A DNA stretch of 62,000 nt from positions 144,578,349 through 144,640,348 of the forward strand of contig NC_081410.1 in NCBI RefSeq assembly GCF_030272615.1, written 5' to 3'. Both the position numbers and the translations under genes were made by a program. Source of the stretch: Cryptomeria japonica. Lineage: Eukaryota > Streptophyta > Pinopsida > Cupressales > Cupressaceae. The notes below the pieces were generated by a model, which saw nothing but the letters and a program-made list of their open reading frames with translations, searched no databases and was not told where the DNA came from. This document shows, in pieces, positions 32,287 to 44,899 of this stretch (the stretch's first letter is position 1; the number at the start of each line of letters is the position of its first letter).

Positions 32287-33525
32287 TGATAAGTCGGTGT
32301 ATTGACATGTTTTTATCAGGACTTTTAGGTTTTTTTGGTATCTTTTGGGTTGCATTATGATAGTAAAATATTGTTCATTGACTATATGTAATCCATGTTT
32401 TAAAAACCGAACTTAAGAAACCATGTTTGAACCTTGCCAATTTCTTCCTGCAGCCATGCCAATTTATTCCTGCAGCCAAATGGTTTGTCTCTGTGATATG
32501 CGGATTATTTAGGATGATTTCATATGTGAGTTAATGAATGTATTAGTTAAAGTAAAATACATATGCGTGTCCTTGTATATTGTTTCTATTTTAGTGCAAG
32601 TAATAATTGATGTTGCAGTGAAGAATTCTCTTCCGCGCCTAAGGATTGGATAATCACGCCAGAGAACTGGAGGTCAAATTGAAGGAGATTCAAGCGAGCG
32701 CGATCTATGGCATAATTGGAGTAGTTGTACTTCACCATGGGAGTTTAACTCCAGTGCATGTTTAATCTGTAAAATATCTCTTTGGTGTGCAAGGACTGTG
32801 GTTCGGTTACAGATCCACAATTCCTACAACCAAGCTCTCTGTTATCCCCTTCATCTAGCAGTGATCCGCCTTTTCTTCTAGGCGTAATTGTAGTTATCCA
32901 TTGTTGTTTGTCTTTTCTATTTAATAAGCTCTCCCTTCTTTTCTGAGTGTTAGATAGAATGGAAAAGGATTGAGCAGTTTTTGTCACGTATTCTAGATTT
33001 TCATCTTTTGGATATGTAATTATCTTTCAGGAAGAAATGAATAAAAACATGTTATTCTGATCTGTTAAGAGTTCTTTACTGAGAGTTTGATATCACTCAA
33101 AGGGGGCCCTCTTGGTGAGTGATCCCGTGTTTATGATTATTGAAGTTAGTTTTTACTTAGTTGTAGTAGAAGTTCATGACTGGTATGTTCCTGCAACCAC
33201 TGGAAATAGATCCTTTGACTGTTCCTGCAGCCAAGGCAGAACGTTGTTATTCCTGTTATTTCCATTAATTCATTTCAGCAAAATTTTGAAAAGCTTTCAT
33301 TTAGTCTTTCTGATTTTTATTCCTACCTTTCTTCCAGTAATTGAGAATAATCATTCAAGGAGCTTAGTGCATATATCTTGCAGACCCATTTCAAGTTTTA
33401 CGTTCCTGGATTGACAACTAAATGAACACCAACCATGAGAATAGTAAACTCTACCATATGAATATCCAAACTTCGGGTTGAGATTTCAATTAGAGATATT
33501 ATTGTTATTAATGTTGGGGTAGACA
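32287..33525 (+). repeat. Athila-like 5' LTR
   Basis: TGATAAGTCGG to GGGGTAGACA. Contains five near-copies of TTCCTGCAGCCA (32445, 32467, 32821, 33188, 33222). Confidence 0.96.
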
Positions 33526-33529
33526 TTTT

Positions 33530-33547
33530 TGGTGCCGTTGCCGGGGA
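33530..33547 (+). other. Athila-type primer-binding site (Asp tRNA)
   Basis: TGGTGCCGTTGCCGGGGA differs by one base from TGGCGCCGTTGCCGGGGA, the site known for Athila-type elements and attributed to aspartate tRNA. Confidence 0.9.
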
Positions 33548-33628
33548 TGGTGTCAAGCTAAGAGCCTTTTATGATTGTTTTAGTTTTTAGTTAATGTTTG
33601 GATTTCATGAATTTGCATGTATAATTGA

Positions 33629-35090
33629 AGAAGAGATGCCAGAGGTAGATTTTTACCCACTCATACTACCCAAGCAGAAGATAGTTCTTCATATATAAAC
33701 CCTTTTTCTGAGTTGTATCAAGTCCCACAAAATTTGAATCACCTTGAATCTAAATTTATAGGAGATAGTCTTCAGCTCCACTTTGGCCCGCAAGAAGAAG
33801 AGTTGCCTATTGTAATAACCCCCACAAGTCCAATGCAAGGGAACCCACCCCCTGGTGGAAATAATCCACCACCACCACCTGGTCCAACATTTGAGTTTCC
33901 CATCTCTGACTAGCATGATAATGCTAACCTCAAGAACATTCCAGCATCTTCACTACCCAAGTTCTATGAGTTGGTCACAAAGGACCCTGATACATTTCTG
34001 TTTGAGTTTGATGTTCTCTGTAGGAGTTTTGACTATACTACAGATGCCCATAGACTCAAAATTTTTCTAGCCACTTTGAAGGAGTCATCCTTGAGATGGT
34101 TTATGAGTTTGGGTAGTAGCACAATCAATACATGGGATGAGATGAAACGGTTGTTTCTTGCAAAATATAAAGATTACTGTAGAGGCACTAATCGGCATGG
34201 GGATGACATCTTTAGGATGACACAAACTGCAGATGAGAGCCTTGAGGATTATCTGGAAAGGTTTTTGTTTAGTGTCAAGAAGTCCAAGCATAGTACCTTG
34301 AATGAAGATTCCCTCAAATTGATATTCTTGAGGGGTATCAGTGATGAATGCACTGATTCCTTAGATCTCATGGGGGGGGTGACATTACACAATCTACTTG
34401 GGCTGAAATTGAACAAATTTGCAAGAAATATTTCAGATCCACTTCTAAGAAGAATAGGAGATTTAAGCCAGGAGCACCATCATCATCATCTGGAAATGGA
34501 GTTTCTAGGTTGGAACTTAGTCATTTGTTAAAATATTTCAAAGATGAAATTATAAATAATATGGCTACTCAGTTGGATACATTGGCAACTAAGAAGAAGC
34601 ATGAGGAAGCTAATGCATTCCTTGCAGAATTCTGTCCTCATTGTAAGCAGCAGAAGAAAGATTGTAGATGTAAGATGGTTGCAAATGTTGAAGTACCTGA
34701 TTTCAAACCAATTCAAGGGGAGGATGAACAAGTCTTCTATGTTGCTTAGAGAAGACCAAATTTTCCAAGACAAGGTATGCCACCTGATCCACTTTCCTTT
34801 TTTAGTTATAGTGGTAGTTCTTATGCACCAAATAACCAATGGCAACCATAGTATTCTCAAAATTTTGGTAATTATCCACATTGGTATGGATCACAAGGCC
34901 AAGGACAACAATTTGCTAATCAAATGCCCCAGTGGCAGCAGCCACAAGGAAACTGGTATCCACCTCAGGGTGCAGGGAACCAGTTTCAAGGGAATTGGCA
35001 ACCTAACTCTCAATGGAGGGGAAACCCATCGTGGTCATCCCAATCTTCTGGATATTAGCCTCCTAATCAGTAGCCACAACCTCTTGCTTT
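33629..35090 (+). pseudogene. gag: Athila-like Gag
   Basis: The frame opens at about 33629 with RRDARGRFLP-like sequence after a stop, with no clear ATG, so the start is uncertain. A proline-rich leader (GNPPPGGNNPPPPPGP) precedes the capsid: ASSLPKFYELVTKDPDTFLF, LRWFMSLGSSTINTWDEMKR, DESLEDYLERFLFSVKK and LIFLRGISDE. A G-run near 34373 causes a shift. A Cys/His cluster follows (CPHCKQQKKDCRC), then a Q/N/P/W-rich tail with stops. It would form the virus-like particle. Confidence 0.88.
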
Positions 35091-35091
35091 A

Positions 35092-35505
35092 ATGCCACCT
35101 CCTGTAGCCACAACACCACCTCCAAAGCCAACACAGCTACCTACTCAACCATTGCCTAATCCAAATATTAAATCTCAGCAACAACAACAAGCTTATTTAG
35201 ATAATGCTAACCAATACCCAGCCTATTATTTATCACTAGAAGATATTCACCTCCGATCTGGAACAACACTGCCCAGTCCCTCTCATCTAGTTATTACTGA
35301 AGTACTAGAAGAGCAGCCAACCTTTGATCCTAATGATGTAATACCTCAGAATCAAATATTACCACCATTTCCCCAAAGATTGTCTGACAAAGAAGTTTCA
35401 ACTGAACAGCAACAAAGCTTTGATATTCTTGACCAACTGAAGCACATATGTGTTAAAATTACATTGCTGCAAGCAATAAGGATGTTCCAATATATGGTAA
35501 GGCAT
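35092..35505 (+). pseudogene. Athila-like Gag-Pol linker
   Basis: Proline- and glutamine-rich (PPPVATTPPPKPTQLPTQPL), then YYLSLEDIHLRSGTTLPSPS, the YxxxLRSG block typical between Gag and protease in Athila elements, and FDILDQLKHICVKITLLQAI. A frame change at about 35490 leads into the protease segment. Confidence 0.75.
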
Positions 35506-36131
35506 TGAGAGAGGCATGCCTAAAGAAACCTGGCAGAAAGAAAAAGGATCCACAAACAGTTCATGTTATGGGTCAATTAGCTAATATTATGTTGGGAAAA
35601 GTTGCTATTCCAAAATATTCTGATCCAGGCAGTCCTGTTGTGACTATAGTCATTAATGGCAGTCAAATAAAGAATGTTTTAATTGATCTAGGAGCAGCCA
35701 TAAATGTAATGACAAGGGAAGTAATGAAACATCTTGAGATAGATAGTTTAAGGGCTACACCTATAGTTCTTCAACTTGCTGATGGCTCTGCAGTAAGACC
35801 TGATGGTATAATAGAAGATATAGTGGTCATACTAGATTACTGGGAATACCCTGCAGACTTTATGATTTTATCCCCAAAAGCAACATTGGGGGGATACCCA
35901 GTCATTTTGGGAAGACCATGGCTTGCCACAGCAGATGCATATATTGGGTGTAGATCAGGAGACATGACTATCTCAGATGGTAGTTCCACAAAAACATTGG
36001 CTTTGTATTCCCCTGCACAACCTCAGCTTGAGCAGCAGCAGGCTGTTTGGCCTATTTTGGGAGAGGAATCTAAAGAGATAGACTCTATTAGTCATCTTAT
36101 GATGATTAATCGAGTACCACTCATGCAGTGA
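35505..36131 (+). pseudogene. pro: Athila-like protease
   Basis: Active site VLIDLGAAINVMTREV: the DLGA form is characteristic of Athila proteases. VLQLADGSAVRPDGIIEDI and the flap-to-end block GYPVILGRPWLATADAYIGC complete the fold. This 208-codon stretch is open and may keep its residues, ending at a stop at 36129-36131. Confidence 0.92.
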
Positions 36132-36191
36132 TATGATGAGGAATCAATCTTTTATAAGGTTCTGACAAATGAATTAATAGAAGACAGAGAA

Positions 36192-37770
36192 TTGCAAGAA
36201 CTAGTTCCGAATATTGTAGGATTGGACTTTCCTGCAGCCACTGATATTTTGCACACTTTGTTGCCACAGGAGTTGTCATATTCTCATGTTTCTGATATAA
36301 ATCAGATTGATCTTACTGTCAAGATAGAGGTTGTATTGAATAAATATTTGAACATCAACAAGAATATAGTAGATATTCAGAAGGATAGCTTGGTAGACTT
36401 GCTAAAACTCCATATAAATGCCTTTGCATGGGATTACAAGGATATGAATGGAATTGATCCAGCAGTTTGTACACATTGCATTTATATAAAGGATGCGTGT
36501 TGTCCCCTTAGACAACCTCAAAGAAGAGTCAATCTTGCCCTAAAAGAGATAGTTAAAGAAGAATTGCAGAAATTGTTGAAGGTTGGATTTATTTATCCCA
36601 TTTCTGATAGTCAATGGGTATCACCTTTGGTGATAGTTCCTAAAAAAAGGAGGCAAATGGAGAGTATGTGTTGATTATAGAGCCTTGAACTTAGCCATAA
36701 GGAAGGATCATTTTCCACTACCCTTTGTAGATCAGGTATTGGATTCTCTTGCTGGTAAGAAATATTTTTCATTTTTGGATGGATTCAATGGCTATAATCA
36801 AATACAAATAGCCCCTGAGGACTAGGAGAAAACAATATTTACTTGTCCATGGGGCACTTATGCATATTCCGTTCTTCCTTTTGGGTTGTGTAATGCTCCA
36901 GCCACTTTTCAAAGGGCAGTCATCAGTATTTTTTCTGATATTTCTCAAGACATAATGGAGATTTACATGGATGACTTTACAACCTATGGTTCTGAATTTG
37001 ATCAGGCATTGGATAATTTGAAGAAAGTTTTGCAGCGGTGTGAAGACTACAACTTGTCTCTAAACAGTGAAAAGTGTTTTATAATGATGGAAGAAGGAAT
37101 AGTCCTTGGTCATCATATATCTGTACAAGGTATACAAGTGGATCAAGCAAAAATTGAGGTTATTCAGCAAATTAATGACCCTGTGAAGCAGAAAGATGTG
37201 AGAAGTTTTCTTGGCCATGCTGGATACTACAAAAGGTTCATTAAAGATTTCAGCAAAATTGCAAGTCCCTTATATACACTGCTTACTAAAGATGTAGAAT
37301 TTAAATGGACCTCAGCATGCAATGAAGCTTTTTTAAAGCTTAAGCATGCTTTGACTCAGGAACCAGTTCTCAAAGGACCTAATTGGTCTCTACCACTTCA
37401 AATCCATACTGATGCATCTGATTATGCTATAGGAGCAGTGTTAGGACAGAAAGTTGACAAGTTGGAAAATGCCATATATTATATCAGTAAGAATTTGCAA
37501 GGACCTGAATTGAATTATACAGTTACTAAAAAAGAAATGCTACCTATTATATATGCCCTTAACAAGTTTAGACACTATATTACAGGGTATCCAATATTTG
37601 TGCTTACAGATCATACTGCAATTAGATATCTAATGAATAAGCCATCAATCACCGGTAGACTGGCTCGTTGGTTATTGTTGATGCAGGAATTTGATATCAC
37701 AATTGTTGATAAGCTAGGGAAGTCTAATGTTGTTGCAGATTATCTTTCACGACTTCAATTGCAGGAAGAC
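36192..37770 (+). pseudogene. pol: Athila-like reverse transcriptase and RNase H
   Basis: Leader with HINAFAWDYKDMNGIDP, then VGFIYPISDSQWVSPLVIVP. After a frameshift at about 36650 follow CVDYRALNLAIRKDHFPLP and FLDGFNGYNQIQIAPED with a stop. LPFGLCNAPATFQRAV and catalytic YMDD (36964-36975) come next. RNase H has LQIHTDASDYAIGAVLGQ, ELNYTVTKKEMLPIIYAL and FVLTDHTAIRYLM with catalytic residues in place, ending DYLSRLQL. Two defects only. Confidence 0.95.
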
Positions 37771-37779
37771 TCTATAATG

Positions 37780-39260
37780 ATAGATGACACTTTTCCAAAT
37801 GAGCATTTGTTTCTCATACAGGCTCATATACCTTGGTATGCTAATATTGCCAACTATTTAGCTGCAGCTAAGATGCCAATTTCTTTTTCTCCTAAGGAAA
37901 GAAGGTTGTTAGTTGAAAAAAGTTTTAATTTTTCATGGATTGTTGATTGTCTATTCTATACTGGACCTAATCAAGTTATGTGAAGATGTGTCAGAGAAGA
38001 TGAAACATATGACATCTTGCATGCATGTCATGATGAACCATGTGGAGGTCATTTTGCTGCCAAAAGGATAACATTGAAAATACTCAATACTGGTTATTAT
38101 TGGCCTACACTACACAAGGTTGCAGCTCAGTACACAAGGAAGTGTGATAGGTGTCAGCGAATGGGCAGACCTACAAAATCTGATGAAATGCCTCTATATC
38201 CTCAAATATCTGTAACACCATTTGATAAATAGGGATTATATTTTGTTGGCCGCATTGATCCACCTTCTAATGGTAAATCTTATATCTTGGTATGTACAGA
38301 CTATGTGACAAAATGGGTAGAAGATAAAGCTATGCAACATGCAAGAGATAATAAGGTAGCTGAGTTTCTATATGAGGAAATATTTACAAGGTATGGAGTA
38401 CCTAGGGAAATTGTCTCAGATCAAGGACCTCAATTTACATCAACATTGATAAAAGCTTTTGTCAATGAATATAATATAAGACACCGAAAATCTACTCCAT
38501 ACCATCCATAGTCTAATGGTCAAGTAGAGGTTACCAACAGAGAACTTGAGGGTATTCTTACAAAAATAGTGTCTATCTACAAGAAAGATTGGTCTAATCG
38601 GCTTTCAGAGGCAATTTGGGCATATAGAACAACCTGGAAAACACCAATTGGATTCACACCTTTTGAGATGGTCTATGGCAAAACAACAATGATGCCTATT
38701 GAATTTGAGCATAAAACCTTGAGAACAGCCCTACAACTGAATACGACATTATCTGAAGCACAAAAGAAATGCATTCAACAATTAAATATTAAATGCTTTA
38801 GATGAATGGAGAAAAATAGTTGTTCAATAGATAGAGTTGATTCAAAACCAAAGAGCCAGATGGCATGATAAGTATATCAGAGAAAAGAAATTCAAAGTTG
38901 GTGATTGGGCACTCTTGTATGATTCCAGATATAAGGATGCTCAGGGAAAACTCCAAACAAGGTGGTTGGGTCCTTATGAGATAGAAGAAGTTTTTCATAA
39001 TGGAGCAGTTCGGTTGTCCACCATAATGCTGTTAGATTCAAACTTTTAGTGAATGGACACCGACTATGCCTTTATCAAAAGCCGGCTACCAGAGAAGAGT
39101 TTCTGTAGCAGTTTGCTCCTCAAAAAGAAGCACAAGTTCCTGCAGCAACTGGTGATATTCCTGTAGTAACTGATAATGATTCGGTAACAATTCATGAGCT
39201 TTCTGTTGCACTTGGGCATGTTAATAAAGGTGATGTTCCTGCAACTTTTGTAGTGAACTT
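37780..39260 (+). pseudogene. int: Athila-like integrase
   Basis: The HHCC zinc domain reads HACHDEPCGGHFAAKRI then CDRCQR. The catalytic core keeps GLYFVGRID, IVSDQGPQFTS and NGQVEVTNREL (D, D, E). The C-terminal GPY/F module is RWLGPYEIEEVFHNGAVRL. Stops at about 37983, 38232 and 38511 and a frameshift near 38790 inactivate it. The tail (AATGDIPVVTDNDSVTIHEL) contains sequence encoded by copies of the TTCCTGCAGC motif. Confidence 0.93.
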
Positions 39261-39512
39261 AATTACCGTATCATAATCAAATATTTCCATGAGAAATATT
39301 GTTCTCCGTACATAAGTTCCATCCACTACATTCCATCCCACTTTCTTATCTATCACTTCATTTCATTTCGCCATCATTTTCACCCAATTGCAGGTACGTG
39401 TATATTGTACTTTATTTTAATTTTGCATTTATTAGTTCATTATGACTTTAATCCTATTTTAATCCGCTTCAAACCCGACATCTTATCAGCCTGTGTGGAC
39501 ACGTTCTAGGTT

Positions 39513-39524
39513 AAGTTGGGGGGG
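39513..39524 (+). other. Internal polypurine tract upstream of the accessory ORF
   Basis: AAGTTGGGGGGG lies between pol and the accessory ORF and resembles the terminal PPT at 42071. Some Athila-group elements are described with an additional internal PPT; whether this one primes is inference. Confidence 0.5.
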
Positions 39525-39714
39525 TACTTTATGGTCCTTTTTCCCAGTAAGATATATTATCCCGAACTGATTTCCTAACTGACATTACTTATGATGATTA
39601 TTAGTTCACGCGAGTGAATAATAAGTTTTGCTGCCTAATTTTAGATATGTAGATTTTAGCTTTTGGGAATCTTTCAAACATTTTGGTGAAGCTACGGAAG
39701 TAGTAGAGTAAAAG

Positions 39715-42072
39715 ATGGGAGGTGATCTAATTTGCCATGAACCGACTGTACATGAAGGGTTGCTGCAGGATGTTGTCTGTGTGCACTATTTCCAAAACCA
39801 CAGCTGGCTGGAGTATTTCTTGAAGATTAGGGATTTCAATGACGAAATAGCTGCAAAATTTATGCATTCTTTTGACGAAGGAGAAGCTACAGTTAAGGGG
39901 TTGAGGGTAATTGCTATAGAGCAGAGAATTGCAGAGGTCATAGGGTTGCTATAGGAAGGAGAACTCTTTCCAGAATCGAAGGATGCAAGGAGTGCCAGGG
40001 CAGAGTTCACAATTCCTCAGACACACCCTTAATGGTAGATAGGCAAGGAACTAGAAGGGTTTCTTTGCCAGCACACTGGCCTCAGGTAGCTCTATATATC
40101 ATGAAGTATATCACCTGTGAAGGATGGTATTCAAATCTCCACTCACCTCACTTCAAGCTACTCAGTCATCTACGTCATAACCGGCGAGTTAATGTCCCAA
40201 ATTTCTTGTATCATCTCATTTCTATAAGTGCTAAGGAGACTAAAAAATATGGCAATCGCTCTATTAGCCATCACGGACTGGTGAAGTTGCTAATACAACA
40301 GTTCCTGAGAGATTTTTCACAGATGGAATGGGGTGTGTTTGAAGATATTCTGCAATTTAGGGTAGATGAAGCCCCTATTGAAGATAATCCTCCAGTTCAA
40401 GAAGGGATAGCTGCAGAAGATCTTTCTAGTGAAGATGAGGGCTTGTTAGTTGCTGAAGGAGCTGCAATAATTTTAGAAGAACATATTGAAGCAGGGCTAA
40501 CTGAAGGACAACCATCTACCTCTCTTCAAGGAGGTTCACCTATTTTGCAGAGGGAAGGAAAAGAATTAGAAAAGGAGGAGTCAGGTGAAGAATTTGTTGT
40601 TCGGCCGCAGGAAGTGCATATTCCTCTTGCAGCCAAGAGGCGTCGAACAAAAACAAGAACTCCTACATCTGTTTCAAAAGTGTATGTTAGGAGAACAAGA
40701 AGAAGGACACAGAAAACTCAACCAGTGAGTAAGCCAGTAGAGGTCATTGCAATAGACACTTCAGAAGGAGAAAATGCTACAGATAAGGAAATGCAAGAAA
40801 ACCCTACAGAAGATGAAATTCAGGAAAATCCTGCAAGTGAAGAAATCCAAGAAGCAATTCAGGAAGAAGTTGTAATTGATAAGCTTACAAATCTGGTTTC
40901 AGTGGCATTGCAATCTGAAGAGATAATTGATGATGTTGCACAACAACCTGAAGAAAACATGGGAAATATGCCAATCCAGAAGGAGGAAGTTATTGAAGAA
41001 ATTCCACGGTCTAAGGTAGGACCCATAAAACTCCTTCATCCCTAACTAGTTTGTCAATTGCTTTAACATTCTTTAGGCAATGGGAAATAGAGAAGGATAG
41101 GTTGCAAGGAATAATTAATAAGTAGCAAAAAGAGATTGAGAAGAAAGACAATAGAATTAAAGAATTGGAGACTAAGGTAGAAGAAATCTATAGTATGGTT
41201 CCTGAGATAATGCAGTGTAGAGCTCCCCCAAGAATTTATGTAGTGCACTTGAAAGAACGGTATCTGAATTTCAGATTAAACCACATAGTAAGGGACCTTA
41301 TCCCATCCTTGGAAACACCTAAGGAATTCTATCATGCTTTTCAAACCTCCCCACATTTTGTAAAGAACCTGTTATGTGAATTATATTTACATAATTATGT
41401 TGTGCCCCAAGACAGAGAATGGAATCCTTTGTTATACATTGGGGACATTCATCTCAGAGCTCTAATATCATGGATACAAAATGAAATTATTATAGGACCA
41501 CAAGCCAGGGAGTTTGAAAAACTGGAACTTGACTGTCCATTGCCATTGAGGAGGGAAGCAGAAGAACCCAGAGTTCTATATTATGACTAGAAAAAGTTGT
41601 TAATAAGAGATGATGTTAGAAAGATAGCACTTCCAATGAGAGAGGAAGTATATCAAGTGTTTGAGCAATTAGTCCAAACCCACAGGACAACAACTCTAGA
41701 GGGACTAACTCAATGCTAGAATCATCTACCAGATCATCTAAAACTGGGAGAACCCTATTCATTGCAGAATTTTCATGCAGCTATACAGAGAGCCTCCAAA
41801 TATATACAGTTAGAAGGGAGAAATCCAATAATTGGTTACCATTAATCTTTCAGCTTCCTATCCTAATGTGGCCACTTTTGGCATGCCAACCAACAGAACA
41901 GAATTATGATGTGAATGTTGAAGAAACAACTAGATGGTCCAGGTTGGAGAAAATGAAGGGATTTTACTGGAGTTTGCCTTCCAAGGGAACCAGACAGAAC
42001 ACTGTGGATGATTTCAGAGTCTCAGCAAAAGTTAGAAATTTTCCTTTTGTTGCAGGAGCAGCAAACCCTTAG
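39715..42072 (+). pseudogene. Athila-like accessory ORF (env position)
   Basis: ATG at 39715 (MGGDLICHEPTVHEGLL). Stops at about 39952 and 40030. Then MEWGVFEDILQF within an open run (40032-41045) that also holds ALYIMKYITCEGWYSNLH and ISHHGLVKLLIQQFLRD. A long acidic and K/R-rich linker follows (AAKRRRTKTRTPT is a possible nuclear signal), with repeated ENPTEDEIQENPASEEIQ-like units. The last part (41165-41590) reads PRIYVVHLKERYLNFRLNHI. No convincing signal peptide or membrane segment, so it is env-like by position only. Function unknown. Confidence 0.7.
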
Positions 42073-42084
42073 AGTTGGGGGGCA
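42071..42084 (+). other. Athila-like terminal polypurine tract
   Basis: AGAGTTGGGGGGCA, directly before the 3' LTR start. Confidence 0.85.
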
Positions 42085-43324
42085 TGATAAGTCGGTGTAT
42101 TGACATGTTTTTATCAGGACTTTTAGGTTTTTTTGGTATCTTTTGAGTTGCATTATGATAGTAAAATATTGTGCATTGACTATATGTAATCCATGTTTTA
42201 AAAACCGAACTTAAGAAATCATGTTTGAACCTTACCAATTTCTTCCTGCAGCCATGCCAATTTATTCCTGTAGCCAAATGGTTTGTCTCTGTGATATGCG
42301 GATTATTTAGGATGATTTCATATGTGAGTTAATGAATGTATTAATTGAAGTAAAATACATATGCGTGTCCTTGTATATTGTTTCTATTTTAGTGTAGGTA
42401 ATAATTGATGCTGCAGTGAAGAATTCTCTCCGCATCTAAGGACTGGATAATCAAGCCAGAGAACTGGAGGTCAAATTGAAGGAGATTCAAGCAAGCGCGA
42501 TCTATGGCATAATCGGAGTATTTGTACTTCACCATGGGAGTTTAACTCCAGTGCATGTTTAATCTATAAAATATCTCTTTGGCGTGCAAGGACTGTGGTT
42601 CGGTTACAAATCCACAGTTCCTGTAGCCAAGCTCTCTGTTATCCCCTTCATCTGGCAGTGATCCGCCTTTTCTTCTAGGCGTAATTGTAGTTATCCATTG
42701 TTGTTTGTCTTTTCTATTTAATAAGCTCTCCCTTCTTTTCTGAGTGTTAGACAGAATGGAAAAGGATTGAGCAGTTTTTGTCACGTATTCTAGATTTTCA
42801 TCTTTTGGATATGTAATTATCTTTCAGGAAGAAATGAATAAAAACATGTTATTCTGATCTGCTAAGAGTTCTTTACTGAGAGTTTGATATCACTCATCCA
42901 AGGGGGCCCACTTGGTGAGTGATCCCATGTTTATGATTATTGAAGTTAGTTTTTACTTAGTTGCAGTAGAAGTTCATGACTGGTATGTTCCTACAGCCAC
43001 TGGAAACAGATCCTTTGACTGTTTTGCAGCCAAGGCAGAATGTTGTTATTCCTGTTATTTCCATTAATTCATTTCAGTAGAATTTTGAAAATATTTCATT
43101 TAGTCTGTCTAATTTTTATTCCTACCTTTCTTCCAGTAGTTGAGAATAATCATTCAAGGAGCTTAGTGCATATATCTTGCAGACCCATTTCAAGTTTTGT
43201 GTTCCTAGATTGACAACTAAATGAACACCAACCATGGGAATAGTAAACTCTACCATATGAATATCCAAACTTCGGGTGGATATATCAATTAGAGATATTA
43301 TTGTTATTAATATTGGGGTAGACA
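42085..43324 (+). repeat. Athila-like 3' LTR
   Basis: Same ends as the 5' LTR; carries the same set of TTCCTGCAGCCA-like motifs with small changes. Followed by the right TSD GGCAT and then the Copia-2 LTR. Confidence 0.96.
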
Positions 43325-43329
43325 GGCAT

Positions 43330-44837
43330 TGCAATAAGTTTGTTGGTTGATGATATTGAGAAGGTTGTTGGAGATTAATGATATAATTGATAAAGGATGA
43401 TTACTGTCTTAATAATATTATTTTGTCATTGATGTCAAGCAATTGATTTTCTAATTTAGTATGATGTTGCCATATCTTAAAGAGTATGTTTTGTTGAGTA
43501 TAAAGATGTCGGTAAGTGACAGTGAAAGAATTTGAAAATGAAGGGGAGTAATAAGTTATTCAAATGGGCAACTATTACCAAGTTAGACAGTGATGAGATT
43601 ATGATATTTTGATTGTTTTGATATCCTATATAGGTGTATTTGAAAACTAAACAAGAAGGAAAAAAGATTTCATGCAATAAAATGAGTAAAGATTTGATAC
43701 TATTCTATTTTACCGAGCAAGGAGCTAGTCCGTAAACTCCAAGGTTATCGATGTCGGTTAAAGAAGAAAAAGTCACTGAGATGAGAATGTCTATAGAGTA
43801 AAGTTCATAATTAACCGAGTATCAACTGAGAAGTAACAGAACACATTGAATGAGTGAATACATTATTAAATGAAGGATGCCAATGAGCTGGAGATTTATA
43901 GAAGATTGGAATGTCATGCAAGAAGTTTGTTAAGGATCAATGATAATGAAAATTCAAGAGTTAGATCTACAACATAGATTGAACGGTCTTAACCGAGCAC
44001 AAGTACCAAGGAAAGAATACAAGTTTCAAGGCAAGATAAAACATTTTTCAATTCGAAGGATTCAATGAACCTAGTCAAGTTTGAAGATCTGATGACTAAG
44101 ATTAATCATGGGAAATGTGTTTGAGGAGATTAAGCAGTGAGGAATTGCTTATAAATAGAAAAATGTTGATGAACAAAGGATGCGGGCAAATAAAAGAACA
44201 GTGATGCTATAGAAGTGATAACCGAATACAGAAGATTGAAGATCTGATTGAAGAACAAAGTGAGAAACCCAGCAAGGAGAAAGATAAGTCTTATGAAAAG
44301 ATTATCTTGAGCACATAGAATTTGCCATAACATTTCAAATGTGAAGTTGCAAATATATTTTATTACTATTATTTATTTTTGTAAGTGACAGGAAATCTGT
44401 TAACTGAATGGACCTAATAGTCTTATTTGTAAATCCTCTAGGAAGGTAACATTCTAATTGAGTGTTTTAAATCCTTTGACAAGGTCACTTCTAACAAAGT
44501 GCAAGATTTTGATAGATCTGAGGGAAATCCCTTGACCGGGTCACATCTAGCAATGTGTTTATGTAATCTTTAATAGGATTCGCTTTTAACCGAGCATACC
44601 CTAGAAGAGTATATTTTCTTGTGGGTCCAAAATCCCACAGTGGTTTTTCCCTATTAGGTTTTCCACGTTAAATCTGGTGTCAAATGTGTTTTATGTTTCA
44701 AGTTTATCTATTTATGAGTTTGAATGATTTATAGTCATAGTTGCATATCAAGTAAGTTCTACCGAGGTTGAATCTGATTAGAGTATTGTATTGTGAGTTT
44801 ATTTGATTCACCCCCCCCCTCTCTCATCTAACTAACA
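43330..44837 (+). repeat. Copia-2 5' LTR, remainder
   Basis: TGCAATAAGTTTG onward aligns with 49420-50922. Ends CTAACTAACA next to the PBS, with a C-run shortly before the end. ACCGAG motifs recur. Confidence 0.93.
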
Positions 44838-44839
44838 AT

Positions 44840-44851
44840 TGGTATCAGAGC
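44840..44851 (+). other. Copia-2 primer-binding site
   Basis: TGGTATCAGAGC, an exact initiator Met tRNA complement, two bases after the LTR end. Confidence 0.95.
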
Positions 44852-44899
44852 TTGGACTCCAGAAGAAAAGTTTAAAGAAACTTGAGGCAAGATCTAAAG

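Larger units (their letters stand above)
32287..43324 (+). mobile_element. Athila-like Ty3/gypsy element, nearly complete
   Basis: LTRs of about 1240 bases at 32287-33525 and 42085-43324, TSD GGCAT on both sides (32282-32286, 43325-43329), an Asp-tRNA-type PBS, Gag, DLGA-type protease, RT, RNase H, integrase, an internal polypurine tract, an accessory ORF and a terminal PPT. PBS, protease type and the 3' ORF all point to the Athila lineage. LTRs differ by about 2.5% in the part compared by eye. A handful of stops in gag-pol makes it inactive, but all catalytic motifs are visible. Confidence 0.95.

Noticed and set aside
32745-32987. 80-codon minus-strand frame, repeated at 42542-42784
   Set aside because: The same LTR sequence read twice; no support for antisense coding within the LTR.
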